Both the position numbers and the translations under genes were made by a program. Positions 17,702 through 27,071 of a DNA stretch of 64,000 nucleotides are shown in pieces. Every line of letters begins with the position of its first letter. Within the stretch, counting starts at the first letter, position 1. Source of the DNA: Simonsiella muelleri ATCC 29453 (GTDB lineage: Bacteria; Pseudomonadota; Gammaproteobacteria; Burkholderiales; Neisseriaceae); assembly GCF_002951835.1 (NCBI RefSeq), contig NZ_CP019448.1, forward strand, positions 2,046,001 through 2,110,000, written 5' to 3'. The notes beneath the pieces are model-generated. The model did no database searches and had not been told where the DNA came from. It saw only the letters and a program-made list of their open reading frames with translations.

Positions 17702-17968
17702 ATGTCAATCAAACACGATGAAGAACGTGAATTGTTGCAATTGCAATGCGAATTGGCGCGACTCAAACTCGCTGCCACTCATCGCAAAAAATTAGATAAT
17801 CAGTTGCATGAAAATCAACATACTCCCGCTAATCAATTTCTTCAGGCAGCTAGCTCGGTATCATCATCGGCTTGGCAACTGGCATTACTACCTAAATCAT
17901 TGAAATATCGCGGATTAATGATTTTACTGATTGTATTAGCACAATGGTTCAGCAAAAAAAGACGTTAA
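17702..17968 (+). CDS. YqjK-like small protein
   Basis: An 88-residue protein rich in Leu, Gln, Glu and Lys in its first 35 residues (a short coiled coil), ending with a hydrophobic stretch YRGLMILLIVLAQWF and a basic tail KKRR. Size, composition and position after the YqjE-like gene fit the YqjK family. A partial DUS is read as FLQAASSV near residue 45. No enzymatic motif is present. Confidence 0.65.
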   Translation: MSIKHDEERELLQLQCELARLKLAATHRKKLDNQLHENQHTPANQFLQAASSVSSSAWQLALLPKSLKYRGLMILLIVLAQWFSKKRR

Positions 17969-18000
17969 ACAGCAAATTGATAGATAATCCATTCATCAAT

Positions 18001-18041
18001 AAGCAGCCTGAAATCTTGCAAATTTTTCAGGCTGCTTTCTT
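18001..18041 (+). terminator. Terminator ending the yqjD-E-K-like cluster
   Basis: AAGCAGCCTGAAA (18001-18013) and TTTCAGGCTGCTT (18025-18037) form a perfect 13-bp stem with an 11-base loop, followed by TCTTTC. The arms are DUS-related. Confidence 0.75.
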
Positions 18042-18536
18042 TCATGCAAAATGTTGAAACTGTCATTTAGAACCTGTATTGGTAAGATTGATAATTTGAT
18101 TTTATTGACAATTTTTGTTTTGCGAATACTAAGCTGCTTTTTAAGCCAACGCAGTAGGCGCGTGAAGAGACAACAAAAACAAGCTATTTAAGATAATGAA
18201 CACAGATTCTTACTTTAAACGACCGTAATTTGAATTTAAAGCACCATAAATGCAGTCGCATCACATAACGCGCCAATAATATTGAAATATTTTCAAGCAT
18301 TAGAAAAACATCGCGAAAAAAATGCCATAAAGATAGAGTATTGCAAAGGTTTCAGGCTGCCTGAAAAAACAAATTAGGCAAATGTGAAACAGTAGCGTTA
18401 AAAATAGTTAAATAATTGATGGGTTTTACTTGGCATTTTCCCTAATAAAACGCTATCATTATGCCTAATTTGAATTTATTGTATCTAACAAACGTCTGGC
18501 AGAGCAAAATTTGGCTGCTTTGATGGGAGAAGAATT
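18042..18536. other. Long intergenic region before the FimV-like gene
   Basis: No gene is supported here. It holds a stretch starting AGAACCTGTATTGGTAAGATT (18069) and ending near CACAGATTCTTACTTTAAACGACC (about 18201-18224), whose ends resemble other short repeats in the window (44745 and 59870). It also holds a DUS near 18351. A possible promoter for the downstream gene is TTGGCA (18430-18435), an 18-base spacer and TATCAT (18454-18459). Confidence 0.5.
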
Positions 18537-21500
18537 TTGAAAACCAATATTAAGATTATCGCAACTTCATTAGCATTAACCAGCTCCTTTGGTGCGTGGG
18601 CAGGTATTGGCGGCTTAAGTGTTCAGTCGCATTTGGGTCAGCCTTTTTCAGGCAGCATCGTGGTTACGGGAGAAGAAGCGGCCGCTTTGCAAGCCAGCCG
18701 TAATGTCAGTGTGTCTGGTAGCGGCATTCGTGGCAGCGTAACGCCACAAGGTAATGGCAATGTGGTGGTACGGTTGCGTTCTTCTTCTCCTATTCGTGAA
18801 CCCATTATTACTTTCACGGTAAGTGCGGGTCGTCAAACGCGTGAATACACGGCAATGTTAAATCCAGCTAACTACACGCCACAACCTGCCCCACAACACG
18901 TTGAAAAACCAACCAAACCAACTAAAAACAAAACTCGTCAGTCAGCCAACACCGAATCTGGTGAGCGTGATTTCATTGAACGCAATACAGCAAAACGTTC
19001 TGATGTTCAAGAAAACACTTTGCCTGTTGATGATAATAACTCAACCACACGCAAATCCACTAAGTCTGCGCATAAAAATAACCAAACTGCACAATCCAAT
19101 GATGCCAATGATGCAGCAGTAACAACCAAACAGGCACAATCCGTACAAAAATCGGGGAAATTGGCTGTTTCACCACGCCGTTATCATGCCAAGGCGGGGG
19201 AAACTTTAATTAATATTGCCAATCGTTATCGTCCACGTAATATGAGTACGCAAACAGCAGCGCGTGCTTTGGCAATGGCAAATCCAAGCGTATTCAAACG
19301 TGGTAGCACAGTACAACACAGTACCACTTTGTACATTCCCACGCCAGCACAATGGTATTCTTACGCAGAACGCGCACAATATCATGCACCTGCGAATCGT
19401 CCTGCACGCCAAACAGCACCACGAGCATCATTGCCTGTGGATAATACGCAACCCATTAATCAGGCAGCCGTAGAAAATACTGCACCAGCAGCACCCACAC
19501 AGCCTGCTAAACCTGTTACGCCAACTGCGCAACCCGTAACACAACCAACGCAACCAGCAGCCACGCCACCTGCCAATGCTAAAAATATTGCCAGCCCTGC
19601 ACAACCCAATGCTCAACCTGTTGCAGACAATCAAACTGCATCAGCCACAAATAAAAATACCACAACAGCCAAAACCACAGCAGCATCACAACCTGCAAAT
19701 AAAGCTGCCAAAAATACCCAGACCGTAGCGGCATCGGGTGTTCAGGCAGCGTCTGTTGTGGCGGCATCGCGTGCCAGCGCACCCGAACCAATCACAGTTA
19801 ATGCAGACCCACAAGCCGCCCCCGAAATGCCTGTAGATATTCCAGCCGAAGAAGAAATTGATTGGGTTGTATATGGTGCAGGTGCAGTTGGTGTGGCTGG
19901 TTTATTGGGAGGATTGGCGTATTATTTGCGCCGTCGTCGCACCACAGAATCTGAAGCCGATGATGACGGCGATGTCTTGGTTGTAGAAGAAAAACCAACA
20001 AAGAAATCTAAAAAGTCCAAAAAAATCAGTTTGGGTAAAAAAGCTGCTGCCGCTACCGCAGTTACTACAGCATCAACCGCCGCTGCATCTGAATTTGAAG
20101 ATGAACATGATTTTGATTTAGATAAAGAAAACGATTTTTCCAAAGAGTTTGAAGCTTTACCTGACGATGATGATGATGGTGTTTTCTTCGCAACAGAAAA
20201 TGTTAACCACTCTGCACCAAATGACGAGTTTAACTTAGATGATTTTAAAGATGATTTTGAATCCGAAACATCATCATTTAATCATGACTCTAAAAATCAA
20301 TCATCTGATTCAAATAATGATTGGTATTTAGACGACAATAAAAACACGACAAACAACGAAACCGAGTGGTCATTAGACAGCCATTATGATAACGCTGAAA
20401 CGCATCAAACGACAACGCATGATGATAACGCATTTAGTGCATTCAATGATGATGACGATTATTTCGCTGCTGCACCAAAATCTCAACCAATGGCAGATGA
20501 ATTTGATGCTATGTTGGCAGATATCGATAATTTGGAAAAAGAAGCAACATCTTCATCTGATGAAGATGATTTTGATGCCATGTTTGCGGATAAATTAGCA
20601 GAAATTGATGCCGATTTAACACCAAGCAAAAAAACATCACGCAATGCTGATTTAGATGCATTGAACAGCTTAGATGATGAATTATCTGCATTTGCCAGCA
20701 AAAAAACCAAATCACCTGCCGCTGAATTGGACGATATTGATGCGATGTTTGCCGATAAATTGGCTGAAATTGATACCGATTTAGCACCAAGCAAAAAAAC
20801 ATCACGCAATGCCGACATAGATGCATTGAACAGCTTAGATGATGAATTATCTGCATTTGCCAGCAAAAAAACCAAATCACCTGCCGCAGAATTGGATGAT
20901 ATTGATGCGATGTTTGCCGATAAATTGGCTGAAATTGATGCCGATTTAACACCAAGCAAAAAAACATCACGCAATGCCGACTTAGATGCATTGAACAGCT
21001 TAGATGATGAATTATCTGCATTTGCCAGCAAAAAAACCAAATCACCTGCCGCAGAATTGGACGATATTGATGCGATGTTTGCCGATAAATTGGCTGAAAT
21101 TGATACCGATTTAGCACCAAGCAAAAAAACATCACGCAATGCCGATTTAGACGCATTGAACAGCTTAGATGATGAATTATCTGCATTTGCCAGCAAAAAA
21201 ACCAAATCACCCGCCACAGAATTGGACGATATTGATGCGATGTTCGCTGGTGCGTTGGATTCACTCGATTCATTGGTAGAAGAAAATAAAGCATCAGATG
21301 ATTTATCTGCAAATGAATTAGACAGCCTGAATTCTTTAAGCGATTTCAGTAGCTTTGATACCGATTTTGCCACCACACCCGTTCAACAACCAACCAATGA
21401 CGATGACATTGATGCCCTATTTGCAGATACCTTATCCGGTCTAGATTTGGACACGCCAAATCATCAGCCACATGATGAATTGGTATCCGATGCCGAATTA

Positions 21501-22373
21501 GACAGCCTGAACTCATTGTCTGATTTTGACCAATTGTCAGCTTTTGAATCTGCCATCAAACCACAGCCCACTCCTGTCAACGATGAAATGGATCATTTGT
21601 TGGTTGATGTGTTAAGTGATTTTGAAGACAAGCCAGTTGCTGCCATCAACAAACCCATTGTGTCTGATGCCGAAATAGAAAGCCTGAACTCATTATCTGA
21701 TTTGGATAATTTGGATAGTGGCGAAAATATGGATTCTATGTTTGATGATGCGCTGGCGGATTTGGATACATTAAATGATGATATGCATTCATCTTCTGAT
21801 GCCTTGTCTAATGACGAATTAGACAGCCTGAATTCTTTGTCGGAATTAGACGGATTGACATTTGAAACACCTGCTGTATCAACAGATATTGTGGAAGATG
21901 AACCCGTACTTGATGTGGACAGCATGGCTTTTGATTTGTCTGCATTTGATACATTGGCAGCAGAACACCAAGATGAATCTAATGCACTGGCACAACCAGA
22001 TGACAACGACATGGCTTTTGATTTGTCCAATTTTGACTTACCTACAGAAACCGAATTAGCCAATTTGTCTGTGCCAGATGACGTAGATTCTTTGGATTTT
22101 GGCGCGCCAAATCATGAAGATTTGGAAGAACTTGGCGAATTCTCCGATTTTGAGCTGCCTGAATTAGCCGATACTGACAGTGGTGCAGACATTGGTTTTG
22201 TATCAGGTACGGTGAGTGGCGGCGATACATTAGAAGGAAAATTGGATTTAGCCAAAATGTACATTGAAATTGGTGATGAAGATGAAGCACGTCGCATGTT
22301 ACGCGAATTAACCGAAGAAGGCGATGAAAACATGGCGGCAAAAGCCAAAGCATTATTAGCAAATATGAGTTAA
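18537..22373 (+). CDS. fimV: FimV/TspA-like LysM membrane protein with tandem acidic repeats
   Basis: A 1278-residue protein. It starts at TTG 18537 behind GGGAGAAG and carries a signal peptide (about residues 1-22, ending AWA). The FimV N-terminal domain follows (GGLSVQSHLGQPFSG), then a Pro/Ala/Thr/Gln linker interrupted by a LysM domain (about 214-265, AGETLINIANRY). One membrane helix (about 445-462) leads to a very acidic cytoplasmic region, and the C-terminus is the FimV domain (LDLAKMYIEIGDEDEARRML). FimV proteins support type IV pilus function and polar organisation in Pseudomonas. The Neisseria relative TspA is a T-cell-stimulating, adhesion-linked protein. Residues about 679-900 are four 55-residue repeats. 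No pilus gene is adjacent. Confidence 0.9.
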   Translation: MKTNIKIIATSLALTSSFGAWAGIGGLSVQSHLGQPFSGSIVVTGEEAAALQASRNVSVSGSGIRGSVTPQGNGNVVVRLRSSSPIREPIITFTVSAGRQTREYTAMLNPANYTPQPAPQHVEKPTKPTKNKTRQSANTESGERDFIERNTAKRSDVQENTLPVDDNNSTTRKSTKSAHKNNQTAQSNDANDAAVTTKQAQSVQKSGKLAVSPRRYHAKAGETLINIANRYRPRNMSTQTAARALAMANPSVFKRGSTVQHSTTLYIPTPAQWYSYAERAQYHAPANRPARQTAPRASLPVDNTQPINQAAVENTAPAAPTQPAKPVTPTAQPVTQPTQPAATPPANAKNIASPAQPNAQPVADNQTASATNKNTTTAKTTAASQPANKAAKNTQTVAASGVQAASVVAASRASAPEPITVNADPQAAPEMPVDIPAEEEIDWVVYGAGAVGVAGLLGGLAYYLRRRRTTESEADDDGDVLVVEEKPTKKSKKSKKISLGKKAAAATAVTTASTAAASEFEDEHDFDLDKENDFSKEFEALPDDDDDGVFFATENVNHSAPNDEFNLDDFKDDFESETSSFNHDSKNQSSDSNNDWYLDDNKNTTNNETEWSLDSHYDNAETHQTTTHDDNAFSAFNDDDDYFAAAPKSQPMADEFDAMLADIDNLEKEATSSSDEDDFDAMFADKLAEIDADLTPSKKTSRNADLDALNSLDDELSAFASKKTKSPAAELDDIDAMFADKLAEIDTDLAPSKKTSRNADIDALNSLDDELSAFASKKTKSPAAELDDIDAMFADKLAEIDADLTPSKKTSRNADLDALNSLDDELSAFASKKTKSPAAELDDIDAMFADKLAEIDTDLAPSKKTSRNADLDALNSLDDELSAFASKKTKSPATELDDIDAMFAGALDSLDSLVEENKASDDLSANELDSLNSLSDFSSFDTDFATTPVQQPTNDDDIDALFADTLSGLDLDTPNHQPHDELVSDAELDSLNSLSDFDQLSAFESAIKPQPTPVNDEMDHLLVDVLSDFEDKPVAAINKPIVSDAEIESLNSLSDLDNLDSGENMDSMFDDALADLDTLNDDMHSSSDALSNDELDSLNSLSELDGLTFETPAVSTDIVEDEPVLDVDSMAFDLSAFDTLAAEHQDESNALAQPDDNDMAFDLSNFDLPTETELANLSVPDDVDSLDFGAPNHEDLEELGEFSDFELPELADTDSGADIGFVSGTVSGGDTLEGKLDLAKMYIEIGDEDEARRMLRELTEEGDENMAAKAKALLANMS
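20575..21234 (+). repeat. Four 165-bp tandem repeats inside the fimV-like gene
   Basis: The ATGTTT of the unit start recurs at 20580, 20745, 20910 and 21075 and, as ATGTTC, at 21240. This is exactly 165 bp (55 codons) each time. The protein unit runs from DIDAMFADKLAEID through SKKTSRNAD and DALNSLDDELSAFASKK to KSPAAELD. Units 1 and 3 read ADLTP and units 2 and 4 read TDLAP, so the array looks like a duplicated pair (330-bp period). Near identity suggests recent expansion and possible length variation. Confidence 0.95.
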
Positions 22374-22388
22374 TCATGTGAATCAACC

Positions 22389-22426
22389 AAAGCGATTTGA
22401 TGAAGTTTTCGTCAAATCGCTTTTTG
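22389..22426 (+). terminator. Rho-independent terminator after the fimV-like gene
   Basis: AAAGCGATTTGA (22389-22400) pairs perfectly with TCAAATCGCTTT (22412-22423) around an 11-base loop and ends in TTTTT. Unlike most terminators here it contains no DUS. Confidence 0.9.
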
Positions 22427-22482
22427 ATTTTCAGGCTGCTTGCGTTAAAATTGTCTTTTAATGGTTATTTTCAGGGAAATTC

Positions 22483-23760
22483 ATGAATCTTCATCAACTC
22501 AATCACACCGCCAATGTTCTCGCCACAATGCTGACCTTTGACCAACCAGCCGATGTTGTATTGTCCAACTACTTGCGCGAACAGAAAAAACTTGGACGCA
22601 ACGATCGCCATGAAATCGCAGAAACCGCATTTGCAGCGTTGCGTCATTACGAAAAAATTGTGGCTGTGTTGCGCCGTCCGTATGTGCAATCGCGCAAAAC
22701 CGCTCTTGCTGCACTGGTGTTGGGGCGCAGTTTCAATATTTCTCAGCTAGAAGATTTGCTGAACGAAGACGACAACGAAAAAGAATTTTTAAGCAATCTC
22801 AAAGCACGCAAAAGCGAATTTTCAGGCAGCCTGAATACCGCCAGTGAATTACCAGAATGGTTAATTAATCAATTAAAACAAAATTTTAATGAAGAAGAAA
22901 TTTTACAATTTGGACGCAGCGTGGCACAACCTGCACCGCTAGATGTACGCGTGAACACACTCAATGGCAAACGCGACAAGGTCCTTGCTCAACTACAAAC
23001 CGAATTTCCTCAAGCCATCGCTACACCATTCGCACCACACGGCATTCGTTTCCCCGACAAACCTGCTCTCAACAAACACGAATTATTCTTAAATGGCACG
23101 CTGGAAGTGCAAGATGAAGGCAGCCAACTTTTGGCACAACTGGTAGGCGCAAAACGTGGTGAAATTGTGGTGGATTTTTGCGCGGGTGCAGGTGGCAAAA
23201 CACTTGCTATCGGCGCGCAAATGGCAAATAAAGGACGAATTTACGCCTTTGATATCGCCGAAAAACGCCTTGCCAACCTAAAACCACGCATGACGCGTGC
23301 AGGTTTGACCAATATTCACCCAGAAAAAATCAGTAGCGAAAACGACCCTCGTATCACTCGTTTGCACGGTAAAGCCGACCGTGTGTTAGTGGACGCACCG
23401 TGTTCGGGCTTGGGAACGTTGCGCCGCAACCCCGATTTAAAATACCGCCAATCCCCTGAAACCATTGCGAAATTAATTCAACAGCAACAAAATATTCTTC
23501 AGGCTGCCTCAGCTTTGGTGGCAAGTGGTGGACGTTTGGTTTATGCTACTTGCAGCGTCTTGCCCGAAGAAAATCAGCATCAAGTAGAACACTTTTTGAC
23601 ACATAATCCTGAATTTGAATTGTTGGATTGTAGTCAATTGCTTGCCGCGCAAAAAATTGATTTGAATACAGGAAAATACTTGCAACTTAATACCGCAACG
23701 CATCATACAGATGGTTTTTTTGCTGCCGTTTTGCAACGAAAATCATTCAAGGCAGCCTGA
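22483..23760 (+). CDS. rsmB: 16S rRNA cytosine-967 C5-methyltransferase
   Basis: A 425-residue RsmB/NOP-family enzyme that methylates C5 of a cytosine in 16S rRNA with S-adenosylmethionine. The N-terminal helical NusB-like part (residues 1-110) is followed by the Rossmann methyltransferase domain with DFCAGAGGKT. The catalytic cysteines are in DAPCSGLGTLRRNPD (about 305) and YATCSVLPEEN (about 357). A DUS is read as FSGSLNT. The very 3' end is DUS-derived: AAG GCA GCC TGA supplies KAA and the stop codon. AGGGA precedes the start. Confidence 0.93.
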   Translation: MNLHQLNHTANVLATMLTFDQPADVVLSNYLREQKKLGRNDRHEIAETAFAALRHYEKIVAVLRRPYVQSRKTALAALVLGRSFNISQLEDLLNEDDNEKEFLSNLKARKSEFSGSLNTASELPEWLINQLKQNFNEEEILQFGRSVAQPAPLDVRVNTLNGKRDKVLAQLQTEFPQAIATPFAPHGIRFPDKPALNKHELFLNGTLEVQDEGSQLLAQLVGAKRGEIVVDFCAGAGGKTLAIGAQMANKGRIYAFDIAEKRLANLKPRMTRAGLTNIHPEKISSENDPRITRLHGKADRVLVDAPCSGLGTLRRNPDLKYRQSPETIAKLIQQQQNILQAASALVASGGRLVYATCSVLPEENQHQVEHFLTHNPEFELLDCSQLLAAQKIDLNTGKYLQLNTATHHTDGFFAAVLQRKSFKAA

Positions 23761-23795
23761 AAAATAATTCACAATAAAATTCAAAGGATTAAATA

Positions 23796-24977
23796 ATGAA
23801 TCCACATTTACAACAACTCAAACCCTATCCTTTCGCCCGACTGCGTGAAGCCATGCAAGGCATCACGCCCCCAGACAATTTGCATGAAATTCCGCTCTAC
23901 ATCGGCGAACCCAAACACCCTACGCCAGCCATCATCAAAAATGCGCTGATTCAATCATTGGATGAATTGTCCAAATACCCGCTTACGGCAGGGCTGCCTG
24001 AATTGCGCCAAGCATGTGCAAACTGGCTCAAACGCCGCTATGATGGTTTGACGCTGAATCCAGATACCGAAATTTTGCCCGTACTGGGCAGCCGTGAAGC
24101 ACTGTTCTCATTTGTACAAGTTATTCTAAATCAACAAGAAAATCCCATCATCATCAGCCCCAATCCGTTTTATCAAATTTATGAGGGGGCGACTTTTTTA
24201 GCTGGTGGTCAAATCGTATTTGCCAATACCATTGCACCGCGTTTTCTGCCTGATTGGGATAGTGTGTCGCCTGATGATTGGGCGCGTTGTCGACTGGTGT
24301 TTGTGTGTTCGCCCGACAACCCAACAGGCAGCGTGTTGCAACGTGAAGATTGGCAAAAATTATTTGATTTACAAGACAAATATGGTTTTGTGATTGCATC
24401 AGACGAATGTTATTCGGAAATTTATTTTGATGGCAAAAAACCTTTAGGCTGCCTGCAAGCGGCGGCGGAATGTGGGCGCGGTTTGGATAAAATCGTGATG
24501 TTTACCAGTTTATCTAAACGCTCCAATGTACCGGGATTGCGCTCGGGTTTTGTGGCTGGCGATGCCAAATTGCTGAAAGAATTTTTGTTGTATCGGACGT
24601 ATCATGGCAGCGCAATGAGTTTGCCTGTGCAACGCGCCAGCATTGCCGCATGGAATGATGAACAACACGTTGCCGACAACCGCGCTCAATATCAAGCAAA
24701 ATTTGAACACGTGCTACCCATTTTGCGCCAAAAATTTGATGTCAATTTGCCTGATGCGTCTTTTTACATTTGGTTACGGATTCCCGATGGCGATGATTTA
24801 AAATTCACACAAGAATTGTATCGTGCGACTGCAGTACAGGTTTTGCCAGGACGATTTTTTGCGCGAGACACGCCAAACGGTAATCCTGGACAAGGATTTG
24901 TGCGAATTGCTTTAGTGGACGAATTAGATAAATGCGTGGAAGCAGCTAAGCGGATGGTCGCATGGTATTCGATTTGA
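23796..24977 (+). CDS. dapC: Succinyldiaminopimelate transaminase
   Basis: A 393-residue class I PLP aminotransferase of the DapC type used by Neisseria and Bordetella. It makes N-succinyl-LL-diaminopimelate from the keto precursor and glutamate, one step before DapE. Visible features are IPLYIGEPKHPTP at the N-terminus, CSPDNPTGSV, the aspartate in ASDECYSEIYF and the PLP lysine in SLSKRSNVPGLRSGF (about residue 240). It starts 35 bp after rsmB with AAGGA, so the two may be co-transcribed. Confidence 0.93.
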   Translation: MNPHLQQLKPYPFARLREAMQGITPPDNLHEIPLYIGEPKHPTPAIIKNALIQSLDELSKYPLTAGLPELRQACANWLKRRYDGLTLNPDTEILPVLGSREALFSFVQVILNQQENPIIISPNPFYQIYEGATFLAGGQIVFANTIAPRFLPDWDSVSPDDWARCRLVFVCSPDNPTGSVLQREDWQKLFDLQDKYGFVIASDECYSEIYFDGKKPLGCLQAAAECGRGLDKIVMFTSLSKRSNVPGLRSGFVAGDAKLLKEFLLYRTYHGSAMSLPVQRASIAAWNDEQHVADNRAQYQAKFEHVLPILRQKFDVNLPDASFYIWLRIPDGDDLKFTQELYRATAVQVLPGRFFARDTPNGNPGQGFVRIALVDELDKCVEAAKRMVAWYSI

Positions 24978-25121
24978 TCCAAAAAATAAGAACGTCAGCA
25001 ATTCATTTAAATTCAAAATACCATAAAATAATTTTTAATTTATTATTTAAAATTAATTTGTTGGCTATTTTTCAGGCTGCCTGAGAAATTATCTAACTAT
25101 TTTTATTGAGAAATTTTTATT

Positions 25122-27032
25122 ATGACTATATTGGCAGTAGAAAACGCGAGTTTCGCGGTTGGGCATGTTCCGCTTTTAGACAAAACCAGTTTCCAACTCA
25201 ATCAAGGCGAAAAAGTCGGTTTGATTGGGCGCAATGGCGTGGGCAAATCGTCTTTTTTAAAAATTTTGGCGGGCGTGCAAAAATTGGACGATGGACAGCT
25301 GATTATCCAAAATGGCTTAAAAATTGTGTATGTGCCGCAAGAGAGCGTATTTGACGATGAAACAAGCGTATTTGAGGTGGTGTCAGAAGGTTTGGGTAGC
25401 CTGCGCGATGTGTTGCGCCGTTATCATCAAGTTAGCCACGCGCTGGAAACGCAGCATTCTGATGATTTGATTCGCCAACTCAATGAGTTACAAAATGAAA
25501 TTGAATCGCAAGACGGCTGGCAGTTTGATGCGGCAATCCGCCAAACGATTAGCGAATTGGGGCTGCCTGAAAACGAATTAATTGGCAATTTGTCGGGTGG
25601 ACAGAAAAAACGCGTGGCTTTGGCGCAAGCGTGGGTGCAAAAACCCGATATTTTGTTGCTGGACGAACCGACTAACCATTTGGATATTAACGCGATTATT
25701 TGGCTGGAAAATTTGTTGCGTGCATTTTCAGGCAGCATGGTGGTGATTACGCACGACCGCCGTTTTTTGGACAATATTTCTAATCGGATTGTGGAGTTAG
25801 ACCGTGGCGTATTGCGTTCGTACGACGGCAGCTTTTCCCAATACAGCGAGAAAAAAGCCCAAGAATTGGCGGTAGAAGCGGAACACAATCGCTTGTTTGA
25901 CAAATTTCATGCCCAAGAAGAAGCGTGGATTCGCAAAGGCATTGAAGCGCGACGAACCCGTAACGAAGGGCGCGTGCGCCGTTTAGAGGAATTGCGCCGC
26001 CAACGCGCTGCACGACGCGAACGTGTGGGGCAAGTCAATTTCAAACTCAACACCGGCGAAAGAAGCGGCAAAATCATTGCAGAATTGGAACACGCCAGTT
26101 TTGCTTATGGCGATAAAGTCATTATGAATCAATTTTCTACGATTATTCAGCGTGGCGACAAAATCGGCTTGATTGGCGCAAATGGCATCGGTAAAACCAC
26201 GTTTTTAAAGCTGATTTTGGGTGAATTACAGCCCACTTACGGCAAAATCCGTTTGGGTAGCAAGCAAGAAGTAGCGTATTTTGACCAATTTCGCAGCCAA
26301 CTCAACGAAAATGACACCGTATTTTACACACTCGGGCAAGGCAATGATTTTGTAGAAGTCGGCGGCAAGAAAAAGCACGTCATGAGTTATTTGGAAGATT
26401 TTCTGTTTCACCCTGCACGAGCGCAATCGCCTGTTTCATCGTTGTCGGGTGGCGAACGTAACCGATTGTTATTAGCTAAACTTTTCACGCGCCCTGCCAA
26501 TATCTTGGTGCTGGACGAACCAACCAACGATTTGGATATTGAAACGCAAGAATTATTAGAAGAATTATTGCGTGATTATGCTGGCACGGTTTTTTTGGTA
26601 TCGCACGACCGTATGTTTTTGGATAATGTGATTACACAATCCATTGTTTTTGAAGGAAATGGCTGCCTGAAAGAATACATTGGTGGCTACGAAGATTACA
26701 TGGACGCGAAACGCCGCGAAGAAAAATTGCAGGCTGCCAAGACGCCGAAAAATGTTTTTGTTGATGAAGTGGTTAAGGAAAAACCGAAAGCCAATCGCAC
26801 CGTCAAATTGTCGTACAAAGAACAACGTGAACTGGATGCATTGCCCGAGGAAATCGCCGCGTTGGAAGCCGAACAAACCGCGTTAACCGAGCAATTATCC
26901 AACCCAGAAATATTCAAAGACTACGAAAAAGCAGGCAGCCTGCAAAGTCGTAGCGAAGAAATTGAAATGCTGTTGTTGGAAAAATTGGAGCGGTGGGAAG
27001 TATTGGAAGCCAAACAGAACGGTATGAATTAA
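25122..27032 (+). CDS. uup: ABC-F ATPase Uup
   Basis: A 636-residue ABC-F protein with two ATP-binding cassettes and no membrane segments. Walker A motifs are GRNGVGKSS (residues 36-43) and GANGIGKTT (about 355). The signatures are LSGGQKKR and LSGGERNR, with Walker B LLLDEPTNHLD and LVLDEPTNDLD. The inter-domain linker is Arg/Glu-rich, and a C-terminal coiled coil (about 555-636) is the Uup-specific DNA-binding end. Uup acts on ribosomes or branched DNA and affects transposon excision in E. coli. DUS-derived segments appear as GCLKEY and AGSLQSR. Confidence 0.95.
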   Translation: MTILAVENASFAVGHVPLLDKTSFQLNQGEKVGLIGRNGVGKSSFLKILAGVQKLDDGQLIIQNGLKIVYVPQESVFDDETSVFEVVSEGLGSLRDVLRRYHQVSHALETQHSDDLIRQLNELQNEIESQDGWQFDAAIRQTISELGLPENELIGNLSGGQKKRVALAQAWVQKPDILLLDEPTNHLDINAIIWLENLLRAFSGSMVVITHDRRFLDNISNRIVELDRGVLRSYDGSFSQYSEKKAQELAVEAEHNRLFDKFHAQEEAWIRKGIEARRTRNEGRVRRLEELRRQRAARRERVGQVNFKLNTGERSGKIIAELEHASFAYGDKVIMNQFSTIIQRGDKIGLIGANGIGKTTFLKLILGELQPTYGKIRLGSKQEVAYFDQFRSQLNENDTVFYTLGQGNDFVEVGGKKKHVMSYLEDFLFHPARAQSPVSSLSGGERNRLLLAKLFTRPANILVLDEPTNDLDIETQELLEELLRDYAGTVFLVSHDRMFLDNVITQSIVFEGNGCLKEYIGGYEDYMDAKRREEKLQAAKTPKNVFVDEVVKEKPKANRTVKLSYKEQRELDALPEEIAALEAEQTALTEQLSNPEIFKDYEKAGSLQSRSEEIEMLLLEKLERWEVLEAKQNGMN

Positions 27033-27033
27033 T

Positions 27034-27069
27034 ATTCAGGCTGCCTGATACAAAAAGCAGCCTGAAACA
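27034..27069. terminator. Bidirectional DUS-pair terminator between uup and the SEL1 gene
   Basis: TTCAGGCTGC (27036-27045) and GCAGCCTGAA (27058-27067) face each other around a 12-base loop between convergent genes. Confidence 0.6.
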
Positions 27070-27071
27070 CA

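Noticed and set aside
18042..18536. Non-coding RNA or riboswitch before the fimV-like gene
   Set aside because: No conserved fold could be recognised; only repeats, a DUS and a plausible promoter are visible.
20575..21234. Possible CRISPR-like array
   Set aside because: The repeats are contiguous 165-bp coding units without unique spacers.
20509..21312. 267-codon open frame on the minus strand in a second frame over the same repeats
   Set aside because: Repeat-driven absence of stops; Trp/His/Gln-rich product with no domain.
20483..21376. 297-codon open frame on the minus strand across the fimV repeats
   Set aside because: It is the antisense of the 165-bp repeats, is almost only Ser/Ala/Asn, and has no start signal; the plus-strand FimV-like protein explains the region.
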